Positions 9,183-17,849 of a stretch of DNA of 64,000 nucleotides are shown one piece after another. A model generated the notes under the pieces. It was not told the origin of the DNA and did no database searches. It was given only the letters and a program-made list of their open reading frames with translations. The stretch covers positions 1-64,000 of the forward strand of contig CACEXE010000001.1 of the NCBI GenBank assembly GCA_902563435.1, read 5' to 3'. How positions within the stretch are numbered: the first letter of the stretch is position 1; the number at the start of each line of letters is the position of its first letter. Both the position numbers and the translations under genes were made by a program. Source of the stretch: an uncultured Pelagibacteraceae bacterium. GTDB lineage: Bacteria; Pseudomonadota; Alphaproteobacteria; Pelagibacterales; Pelagibacteraceae.

Positions 9183-10879
9183 TTTTTAATTCTATGTGTA
9201 AAGCTATCTCTTCTAAAACTGTATAACGCTTTTGGATCTACATCAACATCTATAACAACTGGTTTATTTACTTTTAATGCACTTTTTACGGCCTCATTAA
9301 CTTCTGATAATTTTTTAACTTTAATTCCTTTAGCACCATATAGTTTCGCAACTTCATCAAAAGGAGGACTTTGAATATCAGCTCCTAAATATCTTTCACC
9401 ATAGAAATCTTTTTGATAAGCTTTTTCTGCCCCCCAACTTTTATTATTCATTACAATTGTAATTGTGTTAATGCCGTGCTCTACAGCTGTACTTAATTCA
9501 GAAATAGTCATTCCAAATCCACCATCACCCATTAAACTAACAACTGTTTTATTAGGTTTTGCAACCTTTATTCCCAAACCACATGCAAATGAGAAGCCTA
9601 CTAAACCAAAATCAAGGGGCGTGAAAAGCGCAGGAGGATTGTAATATTCTAAAGCATCTGTTGCTTGAAGGCAGAGTGTGCCAGCATCGAGTGTTATTGC
9701 AGTATTTTTCGGTAGTACTTTTCTTAATTCTTTGAATAGACCTTTTGGTTGGATTGGAAAATTTTTTGACTTTATATTATCTCTATTTTTAAGAAATTTT
9801 GATCTCTCTAATAAAAAACTATTTGTCCACTCTTTGTAATTGAAAATTTTCTTTTGTTTTCTTAATTCAGCTAAAATTTGACTTGTCACCAGAGCAGCAT
9901 CCCCATGAATTCCTACATTAACTGGAAAGTATCTTCCTATCATTGTTTTTTCTAACTCAATTTGTACAATTTTAGCGTTTTTATTTATATTGTCATACGA
10001 ATAGAAAGTGGAATTGAAACCAAGTCTTGTACCAATTGCAATAATTAGCTCTGCCTCTTTGACTAATCTTGATGCAACAATATTTCCTCTAGGCCCCATT
10101 TGTCCTGCATTTAACTTATGACTGAATGGAATCGCATCTCCATGTCCTGCTGCAGTTACAATTGGAATATTTAAAAATTCAGCAAGCTTTGTTACAGACT
10201 TAAATTTTGAATTATATTTTATTCCTCCTCCAGCAACAATCACAGTTTTTTTTGAGTTGAGAATAAGTTTTACAGTTCTGTCAATTGAATTCTTTTTACT
10301 TTTTAAGTCACTTTCAGTTTTATAGGATTTTTTATTTTCATTAATCTTAAACTTTGCAGTATCAGAAAGAACATTTCTTGGAAGATTTATACAAACTGGT
10401 CCTCTTCGAGGCGACATTGCAAGATTAAAAGCATCTCTAAAAGCCATTGGTATATGACTTGCCTTTTTTACTGTCCAAGTTTTTTTTGTTATAGGATCAA
10501 AAAGCGATTGTTGATCAAGTCCTTGAAAGGCATCTTCCATCTTGTCTTTAGTAGAATATAAACCTGCAATAGATACCACAGGAGAAAATGCTGCTTTTGC
10601 TTGCGCTATGCCTGTAACGAGATTAGTTGCTCCGGGACCGTTTTGACCAGCAATTATTACACCTGGTTGATTAGAAGCTCGTGCATATCCATCTGCCATA
10701 TGCGTTCCAGTTCTTTCGTCTCTTACACCGATAAATTTAATTTTTTTTTCATGATACAAAGCATCAAACATTTCCATTGTAGCTGAACCAATTAAGCCAA
10801 AGACATGTTTAACTTTTTCTTTTTTTAGAGATTTCACTGCCGCTTGACCACCGGTCAAGGTATTCTTGGACTTAATCAC
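9179..10879 (-). CDS. Thiamine-diphosphate-dependent enzyme, acetolactate synthase-like
   Basis: This 566-residue protein has the three-domain ThDP layout. The cofactor-activating Glu is E55 in VRDERTGTHMADGYAR, the central FAD/nucleotide-like domain spans roughly 195-340, and the ThDP motif runs from GDG at 451-453 to NN at 478-479. The start is GTG, overlapping the luciferase-like gene stop by four bases. It could decarboxylate a 2-oxo acid or join carbon units. Biosynthetic acetolactate synthase is unlikely because no small subunit or ilv gene is nearby. Together with an oxygenase, hydrolase and aldehyde dehydrogenase it looks catabolic; a 2-oxo acid decarboxylase yielding the aldehyde for the ALDH is the simplest inference. 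Confidence 0.85.
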   Translation of the reverse strand: MIKSKNTLTGGQAAVKSLKKEKVKHVFGLIGSATMEMFDALYHEKKIKFIGVRDERTGTHMADGYARASNQPGVIIAGQNGPGATNLVTGIAQAKAAFSPVVSIAGLYSTKDKMEDAFQGLDQQSLFDPITKKTWTVKKASHIPMAFRDAFNLAMSPRRGPVCINLPRNVLSDTAKFKINENKKSYKTESDLKSKKNSIDRTVKLILNSKKTVIVAGGGIKYNSKFKSVTKLAEFLNIPIVTAAGHGDAIPFSHKLNAGQMGPRGNIVASRLVKEAELIIAIGTRLGFNSTFYSYDNINKNAKIVQIELEKTMIGRYFPVNVGIHGDAALVTSQILAELRKQKKIFNYKEWTNSFLLERSKFLKNRDNIKSKNFPIQPKGLFKELRKVLPKNTAITLDAGTLCLQATDALEYYNPPALFTPLDFGLVGFSFACGLGIKVAKPNKTVVSLMGDGGFGMTISELSTAVEHGINTITIVMNNKSWGAEKAYQKDFYGERYLGADIQSPPFDEVAKLYGAKGIKVKKLSEVNEAVKSALKVNKPVVIDVDVDPKALYSFRRDSFTHRIKK

Positions 10880-12045
10880 GATACTTTTTTAACTTCAGTA
10901 TCTAGATCATCTTTAAAGTTAGGCATTACCTTTTCAGTGAATAGTTTAATACTTTTCATGCAATCTTCATGTTTAACACCTGGAAAGTTAGACCAGACTT
11001 GAAGATTTTGAAGATTAAGCTCTGATTGAAGTTCTTTAATCTTATCTGTTACATATTCAGGAGTACCAAATAACATATTTCGCTTATGTAAAAACTCGTA
11101 ATTAAGAAGATCTAATTTACCCTTTGTTTCTGGAAGCTCTTCACCGGGATCCATGTGATTACCAAGACCTCTCCAATGACAAACCCATTTCATATAATTT
11201 ACCATATGTTGTCCTGCTTTTTCTTTAGCCTCTTCCATAGTATCAGCAACAAACATATCTCTAACGAGAGTAACACCTTCACCTAAAGGAACATTTTTCT
11301 TAGTAACTTCAGATCTTTTATTTTTGTAAGCTTCAAATCTTATTTTCAATGCTTTAACTGTAGGTATCCACATAATTACATTTATGTTATTTTCTGCAGC
11401 CCACTCTATAGATCTTATACCATCAACAACTTGATGTATTGGAGGGTGTGGATTTTGATAAGGCTTTGGAAGAACACTAATTTTTTTCATTGTGTTATCT
11501 TCCATATTCATAAATTCTTCACTTGGCGGGCTCATGTCATGCTGCCAAACATAATTTGGTGAAGGGTAAGTATAAAATTCTCCATCATGATTAAAAAATT
11601 TTTCTGACCATGCTTTTTTCAAAATTTCTAATGTTTCAGCAAATAATCTAAAATTTTTTGCCTGATCTTTTAAATCTGCTTCTTTGTTTAAATTAATTGC
11701 CTCTCTCCCATAAACTCCTCTAGCAACACCAACTTCTACTCTTCCTTTTGAAAGTTGATCAAGTGTAGCAATATCTTCTGCTAATCTTATAGGATTATGA
11801 AAAGTTATTACATTTGCTGCTTGTCCTATTCTTATATTTTTTGTTCTTGCTGCAGCATCTGCTCCTAGCATTAGGGGATTGGTGCACGACTCCATTCCTT
11901 CATGGTTAAAATGGTGTTCAGTAAACCAAATTGAATTCCAACTGTTTTGATCACAATATTCGGTGATCTGTTTAGTTTCATCTAATAATTTATGATACGG
12001 TTTGTGTGTCCAATTTGTAGTATTACAAAAATAACCAAACTTCAT
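10876..12045 (-). CDS. LLM-class flavin-dependent oxidoreductase (bacterial luciferase-like), operon A
   Basis: This is a 389-residue (beta/alpha)8 luciferase-like monooxygenase. Landmarks are WFTEHHFNHEG near residue 50, the IRIGQAANVITFHNP strand, and GRVEVGVARGVYGREA, which forms the FMN pocket. An in-frame start 42 bases upstream is possible, but the ATG chosen here sits seven bases from a perfect AAAGGAGG and the family starts with M-K-F-G-x-F, so I take the shorter form. Such enzymes use reduced FMN and O2 to oxygenate or cleave C-N, C-S or C-C bonds. It is the first gene of a six-gene operon and has the strongest ribosome site of any enzyme in the window. No flavin reductase gene is adjacent. 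Confidence 0.87.
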   Translation of the reverse strand: MKFGYFCNTTNWTHKPYHKLLDETKQITEYCDQNSWNSIWFTEHHFNHEGMESCTNPLMLGADAAARTKNIRIGQAANVITFHNPIRLAEDIATLDQLSKGRVEVGVARGVYGREAINLNKEADLKDQAKNFRLFAETLEILKKAWSEKFFNHDGEFYTYPSPNYVWQHDMSPPSEEFMNMEDNTMKKISVLPKPYQNPHPPIHQVVDGIRSIEWAAENNINVIMWIPTVKALKIRFEAYKNKRSEVTKKNVPLGEGVTLVRDMFVADTMEEAKEKAGQHMVNYMKWVCHWRGLGNHMDPGEELPETKGKLDLLNYEFLHKRNMLFGTPEYVTDKIKELQSELNLQNLQVWSNFPGVKHEDCMKSIKLFTEKVMPNFKDDLDTEVKKVS

Positions 12046-12049
12046 TAAG

Positions 12050-12057
12050 CCTCCTTT
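12050..12057 (-). promoter_or_regulatory. Near-perfect Shine-Dalgarno deciding the LLM start
   Basis: AAAGGAGG lies a few bases before the ATG at 12045. It argues against the in-frame start 14 codons upstream and implies high expression of the operon's first enzyme. Confidence 0.8.
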
Positions 12058-12145
12058 AAAAATTAATTTAAAGACGACCGATCCCACTTTCGTATATGAT
12101 TTTACGACGAGTTATGTATCGCTTTATGTGATAATATTATTATTC

Positions 12146-13117
12146 TTACCTTTGATATTCAATGAATTTTTTAAGGGATTTATTAAGAAATTTATCATAT
12201 CTGATACCACTTTTTGCTAATTTCTTATTATTAAGAAATGAAAGATTCATTTTAAAGTCATATGAGGGTTCAAAAAAGAAAGGAACTGAAAGTCTTTTTT
12301 GCTTGTTCCATAATACCCTATGATTAGTTGCTTTAAACTTGCCTTTGCTTAAATATTCTAGCGCTCTACCTGTATTCACTACCAAGGCATTTTTATTGAA
12401 AGGGACATTATACCATTTTTTTGTTTTTCGGTTTTGAACTTGCAAGCCACCTTTTTTGTTTTGATATAAAACTGTGAAAATACCACTATCAACATGCGTC
12501 TCACATCCAAGTGCTACCCCATCTTCTTTAGATATTTCGATTGGTTTAGATTGATTAGGGTAATAATTAAATCTTAAAGTACTGAGTGTTTTAAGTCTTG
12601 AAAAAACTTTTTTAGATAAATTAGTGTCTTTTTTATAAATTTTTATAATACTTTTAAAAAGAGTTTCGCTTAGATTAAATAAATTTTCATAATAATCAGC
12701 TAGTTTTTTGATAGATTGTTTGTTAAATGATTTTTCTATACTCAAATGCTCGATGTATTGAGTTCTAGTTTTTTTGGAAAAACCCTTTGTCACTTTGAAG
12801 TCACCTAAGTCTAATCCTTCTTTTCCATTGACATCATTTGGAAAATATCCTCGATAAATATTTTTGTTTTTTTTATTCCATTTCTTTGGAGCTAATTTAA
12901 GTTTGTTGTTTTTATTTGATTTAAAAAAATTTTCTCCAATTTTGCATACTTTATTTATTTGTTTTAATTTAATTCCATGACCAATTATTTGAAAAAAACC
13001 AACCTCGACACAGGCTTTTTCAATTTCTCTTGTTATTTTTAATGTTGCTTTTGCATTAAAGTTTTTTTTTAAAATAGGATTAATATTTATTGTTGGAATA
13101 TAATTTTTTCTTATCAT
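12146..13117 (-). CDS. Fe(II)/2-oxoglutarate oxygenase, isopenicillin N synthase-like
   Basis: This 323-residue protein of the 2OG-Fe(II) oxygenase family has an N-terminal DIOX_N-like part (VGFFQIIGHGI near residue 40) and a C-terminal jelly-roll core. Iron ligands are the His and Asp of ETHVDSGIFT and the distal His in KATNHRVLW; the 2OG-binding pair R-x-S is seen in KRLSVPFFFEPS. Relatives hydroxylate, cyclise or desaturate small molecules. It is unusually Lys/Asn-rich even for this window. It overlaps the EamA gene start by four bases, so the two form a unit that extends the betA-tauD-cdhB operon. The substrate is unknown. Confidence 0.85.
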   Translation of the reverse strand: MIRKNYIPTININPILKKNFNAKATLKITREIEKACVEVGFFQIIGHGIKLKQINKVCKIGENFFKSNKNNKLKLAPKKWNKKNKNIYRGYFPNDVNGKEGLDLGDFKVTKGFSKKTRTQYIEHLSIEKSFNKQSIKKLADYYENLFNLSETLFKSIIKIYKKDTNLSKKVFSRLKTLSTLRFNYYPNQSKPIEISKEDGVALGCETHVDSGIFTVLYQNKKGGLQVQNRKTKKWYNVPFNKNALVVNTGRALEYLSKGKFKATNHRVLWNKQKRLSVPFFFEPSYDFKMNLSFLNNKKLAKSGIRYDKFLNKSLKKFIEYQR

Positions 13118-14064
13118 CTATTTGCTGGTGTGTCTGTAGCAATCATTTGTCCTCGTACTTTTTCTCTAAAATAAATATACGCACCAGCACCAATAATTAT
13201 TGATGCTCCAAGAAAAGTTCTTGGCACTGGAATTGTTTCAAATAATATGTAACCAGCTACCATTGCAAAAACTATGTATGAATACTCAAATAATGAAACA
13301 ACCGATGGTGATGCAATACTATAAGCAGTAAATACACAAAAAAACGAAATCGATGCAACTATTCCCATAATTAAAACATAAGGCCAAGCCTCCCCTGGAT
13401 TAGTAAACCATTCTCTTACAATAAATTGCAAAGTTGGATCTGTAAAAGTATTAAATTTTCCATCGCCACTAACAAAAAATATTACCAAACTCGCAAATAA
13501 TGCAAAAATATAAAGCCATGTCATTTGAGTATAGATAGTATCTTTATCAGATGTATATTTTGTTATGGTCATTGAGATTGAATAGCAAAGCGCACATGCT
13601 ACAGGTGCTAATTTAAAGAAATTAAAATCATCTAAAGATGGATTTAAAACAATCAATACACCAATAAATCCAACAACTATTGCACTCCATCTTCTAATTC
13701 CAATTTTTTCTTTTAAGAAAAATTTAGCAAACATAGACATAAAGAATGGGCAGGAGAAAAATAGTGCACTTGTCATAGCAAGTGTCATAAAGGTCAGTGA
13801 AATATAAAAAAAACTAAAACCAAAGAAAAAACATACAACTCTTATTAGTGTTAATAATGGGTAATGTGTTTTTAAAGATATTGTTTTTTTAGTTATTAAA
13901 ACAAAGGATAGCAAAAATACTGATTGTATAAGGGTTCTTCCAAAATAAAGCTCGAATAAAGCAATATCCTCAAAAATAAACTTAATTAGAGAATCTTGTA
14001 TTGAAAAAAAAGCCATACCAGTCATTATAAAAAAAATACCTCTGGTATTTTGGTTTGTATCCAT
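13114..14064 (-). CDS. EamA-family (DMT) transporter
   Basis: This is a 316-residue, ten-segment membrane protein with two EamA repeats separated near residue 150 (FKLAPVACALCYSISMTITKYTS). The first repeat has ALFFSCPFFMSMFAKFFLKEKIGIRRW, a classic end-of-repeat charged turn. It is coupled by a four-base overlap to the downstream 2OG oxygenase and lies 35 bases after the choline dehydrogenase-like gene. It most likely exports or imports a metabolite of that unit. It is one of five EamA transporters in the window, each attached to a different catabolic block. Confidence 0.85.
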   Translation of the reverse strand: MDTNQNTRGIFFIMTGMAFFSIQDSLIKFIFEDIALFELYFGRTLIQSVFLLSFVLITKKTISLKTHYPLLTLIRVVCFFFGFSFFYISLTFMTLAMTSALFFSCPFFMSMFAKFFLKEKIGIRRWSAIVVGFIGVLIVLNPSLDDFNFFKLAPVACALCYSISMTITKYTSDKDTIYTQMTWLYIFALFASLVIFFVSGDGKFNTFTDPTLQFIVREWFTNPGEAWPYVLIMGIVASISFFCVFTAYSIASPSVVSLFEYSYIVFAMVAGYILFETIPVPRTFLGASIIIGAGAYIYFREKVRGQMIATDTPANR

Positions 14065-14099
14065 GAGACACCTATATCAAATCAGTAGTGATAATAATA

Positions 14100-15686
14100 T
14101 TAATTATTTAAAATTGCCTCTGAACCTTTTTCAGCAATCATTAGTGTAGGAGCATTTAGGTTTGCACTTGGAATTTCAGGTATCACTGATGCATCAATTA
14201 CTCTTAAATTTCCAATCCCATTTACCTTCAAATCCTGGTCTACTACTGCCATACCATCAACTCCCATTTTGCATGTTCCACAAGGATGATAAGCAGTATC
14301 TGCTTTAGATCTAACATATTCATTTAATTCATCATCTGACTGTGCATCAAAACCTGGCCCAACTTCATCACCAGCATGCTCTGCTAAAGCTGGCTGTGAT
14401 AGAATTTTTCTTGCAACATGAATACATTCTCTTGTTTGTTTAAGATCTTCTTCTTCTTTTAAATAGTTAAATAAAATTTTAGGATAATCGTATGGATCTG
14501 AGGAATTAAGTGTTATTTCACCTCTACTTTTTGGATGATTTGGACTTGCATGTAATTGGTAACCATGTGAGTCAGGATCTTCTAGGCCATGATTTATCAC
14601 AAATGATGGAAAAAAATGAAATTGAATGTTAGCAACTTTTCTTTCTGGCGATGATTTTGCAAAACCACCAGCCTCCAAAAATGATTTTGAGCAAGGTCCA
14701 GATTTAAACATAAACCATTGCATACCTGCTAAAATTTTAGGTATTAGTTTTGTGTATGTGTAAAGTGTATTAGGAGTTTTACATTTTTGCTGTATGTAAG
14801 TTTCAAGATGATCTTGTAAATTTTTTCCAACCCCCTTTGAGTGATGAATAACTTTAATACCATTATCTCTAAGATGGGTTTCGTCACCTATACCAGATAA
14901 CATTAATAATTGTGGAGAATTTATAGATCCTCCACTCAAAATTACTTCTTTATTTGCATAAATATTTTCAACTTTGTTATTTATTTTTACTTGAAGACCA
15001 ACTGCTTTTTTTCCTTCAAATAGTATCTTTTCAACAAATGAGTTTTTTAAAATATTTAAATTTTTTCTATTTTTAACAGGGTTTAAATAATACTTGGCGA
15101 CTCCAGCTCTCTCACCTTGATGCATTGTTGTATCAAACATACCAAAACCCTCTTGTTCCTCACCATTCATATCTATATTTGTTTTGTGACCTGCTTCAGC
15201 TGCAGCATCAATAAATGCTTTAAATAGTGGATTTGAATTTTTAGATAAATTTATCGGAAGTGGACCCAATGATCCTCTGTATTGATTTTCACCTTCAGAC
15301 CAAGTTTCAATCTTCTTAAAATAAGGAAGAACTTTATCATAGGACCAATCATCCAAACCAAAGTTTTCCCATCTTGTATAGTCATCTCTATTTCCTCTTA
15401 CAAAGACCATTCCATTATGAGATGAGCATCCTCCAATCATCTTTCCTCTAGGGCAAAAAACACGTCTATTGTTCAAATATGGCTCAGGTTCTGAATAATA
15501 TTTCCAATTATATTTGGGATCATGCATCGTATATAGAAGAGCTAATGGCATTTTAACCTTCCAAATATCACTAGATCCACCTGCCTCAAAAATAGCTACA
15601 GAATTGTTAGGATTCTCAGACAGCCTATTTGCTACTACACATCCAGCTGAACCAGCACCAACTATGAGATAATCGAAAGCTTGCAT
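14100..15686 (-). CDS. betA: GMC flavoprotein, choline dehydrogenase (BetA)-like
   Basis: This 528-residue FAD enzyme shows the N-terminal dinucleotide motif DYLIVGAGSAGCVVANRL, the flavin contact RGKMIGGCSSHNGMVFVRGN, and the active-site His in TAYHPCGTCKMG. Along its whole length it follows the choline dehydrogenase pattern, including NNRR after the YNWKY segment, LQDHLETYIQ, NIQFHFFP and NLNAPTLMIAEK. It lacks the last 20-30 residues found in E. coli BetA. Choline dehydrogenase oxidises choline to betaine aldehyde. GMC members with other alcohols are common, so substrate is likely but not certain. Its stop-start spacing to the TauD gene is zero bases; the thioesterase of carnitine breakdown lies in the same operon, so several routes to betaine converge here. 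Confidence 0.72.
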   Translation of the reverse strand: MQAFDYLIVGAGSAGCVVANRLSENPNNSVAIFEAGGSSDIWKVKMPLALLYTMHDPKYNWKYYSEPEPYLNNRRVFCPRGKMIGGCSSHNGMVFVRGNRDDYTRWENFGLDDWSYDKVLPYFKKIETWSEGENQYRGSLGPLPINLSKNSNPLFKAFIDAAAEAGHKTNIDMNGEEQEGFGMFDTTMHQGERAGVAKYYLNPVKNRKNLNILKNSFVEKILFEGKKAVGLQVKINNKVENIYANKEVILSGGSINSPQLLMLSGIGDETHLRDNGIKVIHHSKGVGKNLQDHLETYIQQKCKTPNTLYTYTKLIPKILAGMQWFMFKSGPCSKSFLEAGGFAKSSPERKVANIQFHFFPSFVINHGLEDPDSHGYQLHASPNHPKSRGEITLNSSDPYDYPKILFNYLKEEEDLKQTRECIHVARKILSQPALAEHAGDEVGPGFDAQSDDELNEYVRSKADTAYHPCGTCKMGVDGMAVVDQDLKVNGIGNLRVIDASVIPEIPSANLNAPTLMIAEKGSEAILNN

Positions 15687-16514
15687 TTAATTTGGATTAT
15701 CGCCCTCTACTGCAATCCTGTCCATAACTCTTTCATGACCCAATCCTCTGCCAGGAAAAAAATCAGTCAGACCTTGATGAAGGGTGCTTCTATTGTCCCA
15801 AATTGCTACAGCATTTTCAGTCCATTTAAACCTGCATGTAAAATCAAGTCTTTCTTGATGTAAAAATATTTCATTTAAAATATCTGAACTTTCATTTTCA
15901 TCTAAATCTAAAATTCTTTTTGTATACATTGAATTTACATACAAAATTTTTTTTCCTGTTTCAGGATGAGTTCTAACTACTGGATGGGAATTTGAATATT
16001 CATCTAGATTACCATTCCCTTCCATTTCCTTATATGCTTCAACAAATGCTGCCGCACCTAAAGAACTATGAATGGCTTTTTTATCCTTAACCTTATCTTT
16101 AATTTCATCACTTAATGTATCGTAAGCAATTTCCATATTAGAAAACATTGTATCTCCACCAACTGGAGGAACTTTAATTGATCTTAATATAATTACTTTT
16201 GTTGGTTTTGGATTATAACTTACGTCAGTATGCCAAGTTTCACCCCATTGTCTTTTTTCTTCTGGAGCTTTAATTATTCTTAGTATTTCAGGATAATCTT
16301 TTCTTCCTTTAACATAAATATGTCTTTCTAATGGACCAAAATGTTTTGCTAAATTTATCTGTTCTTCCGATGTAATATCTTGATCTCTAAAGAATAAAGC
16401 CTTGTGTTCTAATAATAAATTATTTATCTTTTTCCAATTTTCTAAAGAACTATCTTTTAAATCGATGCCTTTTACTTCTGCTCCTAATGCACCTGATACC
16501 AATTTTATTTCCAT
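15687..16514 (-). CDS. TauD/TfdA-family Fe(II)/2-oxoglutarate dioxygenase
   Basis: This 275-residue enzyme has the TauD fold: N-terminal LGAEVKGIDL, the first iron pair in WHTDVSYNPKP, the substrate strand DTMFSNMEIAYD, the distal His in DNRSTLHQGL and the 2OG-binding Arg in HERVMDRIAV. Members release sulfite from taurine or hydroxylate alkyl acids and amines, and enzymes of this family also act on trimethylamines. Placed between a choline dehydrogenase-like gene and a betainyl-CoA thioesterase-like gene, it may prime a related quaternary amine. Taurine cannot be excluded, but no sulfite-handling or taurine-transport gene is nearby. Confidence 0.86.
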   Translation of the reverse strand: MEIKLVSGALGAEVKGIDLKDSSLENWKKINNLLLEHKALFFRDQDITSEEQINLAKHFGPLERHIYVKGRKDYPEILRIIKAPEEKRQWGETWHTDVSYNPKPTKVIILRSIKVPPVGGDTMFSNMEIAYDTLSDEIKDKVKDKKAIHSSLGAAAFVEAYKEMEGNGNLDEYSNSHPVVRTHPETGKKILYVNSMYTKRILDLDENESSDILNEIFLHQERLDFTCRFKWTENAVAIWDNRSTLHQGLTDFFPGRGLGHERVMDRIAVEGDNPN

Positions 16515-16517
16515 AAT

Positions 16518-16985
16518 CTATTTTTTTAATCTACCAGATAATTCTAAGTTTTCAGACTTAAAACTTGATTTATTTTCATTAATAAATTCACCCATTATTT
16601 TTAGCTTATCTTCCTCAAATTCTGTTACCTTTCTTTTCCCCAAGTCAATATAAAGGGATAAACTTTCCATTGTAGCAGCAAGAGTTTTAGTTTCTTTTTC
16701 ATACATCTCACATTTTAAATGTAATCTTTTTTTATCATGGTCAAAATAAGTGCAATATACCTCTACTTCTTGATTTTCTTTAACCTCATTATTGTAAGTA
16801 GTTCTAGTTTCAACAACCATAGTACTTCTCAGATTTGATTTTGCATTTTCACCACCCATTTGAAATTTATTAAGCATCGTTTCCCACGCTTGATCAAAGA
16901 TTAAGATATAGTAAGCCATATTCATATGATCATTATAATCTGTCCATTCTTTGATAATTTTTCTTGTGGCAAGATGAAACGACAT
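16518..16985 (-). CDS. cdhB: Hot-dog thioesterase, betainyl-CoA thioesterase (CdhB)-like
   Basis: This is a 155-residue hot-dog fold protein of the 4-hydroxybenzoyl-CoA thioesterase type. The active-site region EWTDYNDHMNMAYYI, the strand TRTTYNNEVKENQEVEV and the KKRLHLKCEMY segment match the small thioesterase found with or fused to carnitine dehydrogenases. That enzyme releases glycine betaine and CoA from betainyl-CoA, the last step of carnitine breakdown. The other two enzymes of the route, BKACE and carnitine dehydrogenase, are divergently transcribed only 1.6 kb away, which makes this specific function likely. It starts two bases after the CitE-type lyase. Confidence 0.72.
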   Translation of the reverse strand: MSFHLATRKIIKEWTDYNDHMNMAYYILIFDQAWETMLNKFQMGGENAKSNLRSTMVVETRTTYNNEVKENQEVEVYCTYFDHDKKRLHLKCEMYEKETKTLAATMESLSLYIDLGKRKVTEFEEDKLKIMGEFINENKSSFKSENLELSGRLKK

Positions 16986-16987
16986 TT

Positions 16988-17848
16988 TTAACCCTTATTA
17001 ATTTTTTCAGCTATTAGTATTTTTCTTTTCATTTCTCTAAGAACAGGTTTTTCAATTAGCTTACCATCTATAACTACTAAACCTGTATTTGAGTTATTAA
17101 ACTCTTCTAATATTTTTTTTGCCTTAGTAATTTCATCTTTTGGTGGTGTAAATACCTCATTTAAAATTTGAATTTGTTTGGGATGAATAGAGCCTTTTCC
17201 AGTAAATCCTAGATTTCTTACTTGTTCAGCCTCTTTTCTCATTCCATCCATGTTTTCTAGATCTAAATAAGGCACATCTATAACGTCTACACCGACACTT
17301 GCACCTGCATGAACCAACTTTGATCTTGCGTGAACTAGATTTTCCCATTTATTTTCAACTCTAAGCTCTGCAGCCATATCAACACCACCAAAGTATAAAG
17401 CTACTATTCTCTTGCTAGCATGAGCAATATTATAAATATTTTCTAAAGCTTCATTTGTTTCCATAATAACATGAAGATCGGTATCTAAATTACAGTCTGT
17501 TAGTAGATCGTCTATAAATGTTATTTCATCTGGTGTTTTAACTTTTGGTAACATAATAGCCTTTAGATTTACTTTACTTGAGATAAAAGCCTCTAGATCT
17601 AAAAGACCAAATTTAGTTCTTTGATTATTAAACCTTACAACTAATTCTACATCATTTTTAACTTCGAGCGTTTTAAGAGCTTCTATAGTATTTTTTCGTG
17701 CTTGTTCTTTGTCATTTATTGCTATCCCATCTTCTAATTCAATACAAACCATATCAGCCCCTGATGCAATCGCTTTCGGAAACATTTCAGGGTGAAGTCC
17801 TGGTGTAAATATAAAACTTCTTCTTACTTTTAATTTATCTAAGTCCAT
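16988..17848 (-). CDS. HpcH/HpaI-CitE family acyl-CoA lyase
   Basis: This is a 286-residue TIM-barrel lyase of the citrate lyase beta / malyl-CoA lyase group. Motifs are RSFIFTPG at the N-terminus, the Mg-binding CIELEDGIA, MLPKVKTPDEI, the METNEALENI strand and the closing GSIHPKQIQILNEVF. Known members cleave malyl-, citramalyl- or citryl-CoA, or remove CoA from malyl-CoA. In this operon, between a class II aldolase and a betainyl-CoA thioesterase, it probably processes a hydroxyacyl-CoA or 4-hydroxy-2-oxo acid. The real substrate cannot be inferred. No partner gene such as a CoA transferase is adjacent. Confidence 0.82.
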   Translation of the reverse strand: MDLDKLKVRRSFIFTPGLHPEMFPKAIASGADMVCIELEDGIAINDKEQARKNTIEALKTLEVKNDVELVVRFNNQRTKFGLLDLEAFISSKVNLKAIMLPKVKTPDEITFIDDLLTDCNLDTDLHVIMETNEALENIYNIAHASKRIVALYFGGVDMAAELRVENKWENLVHARSKLVHAGASVGVDVIDVPYLDLENMDGMRKEAEQVRNLGFTGKGSIHPKQIQILNEVFTPPKDEITKAKKILEEFNNSNTGLVVIDGKLIEKPVLREMKRKILIAEKINKG

Positions 17849-17849
17849 C

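Noticed and set aside
9179-10879. Biosynthetic acetolactate synthase IlvB
   Set aside because: No regulatory small subunit or ilv gene is adjacent and the operon is otherwise catabolic.
12046-12087. In-frame extension of the LLM monooxygenase by 14 codons
   Set aside because: A perfect Shine-Dalgarno sequence lies inside the extension, and the family begins at the inner Met with M-K-F-G-Y-F.
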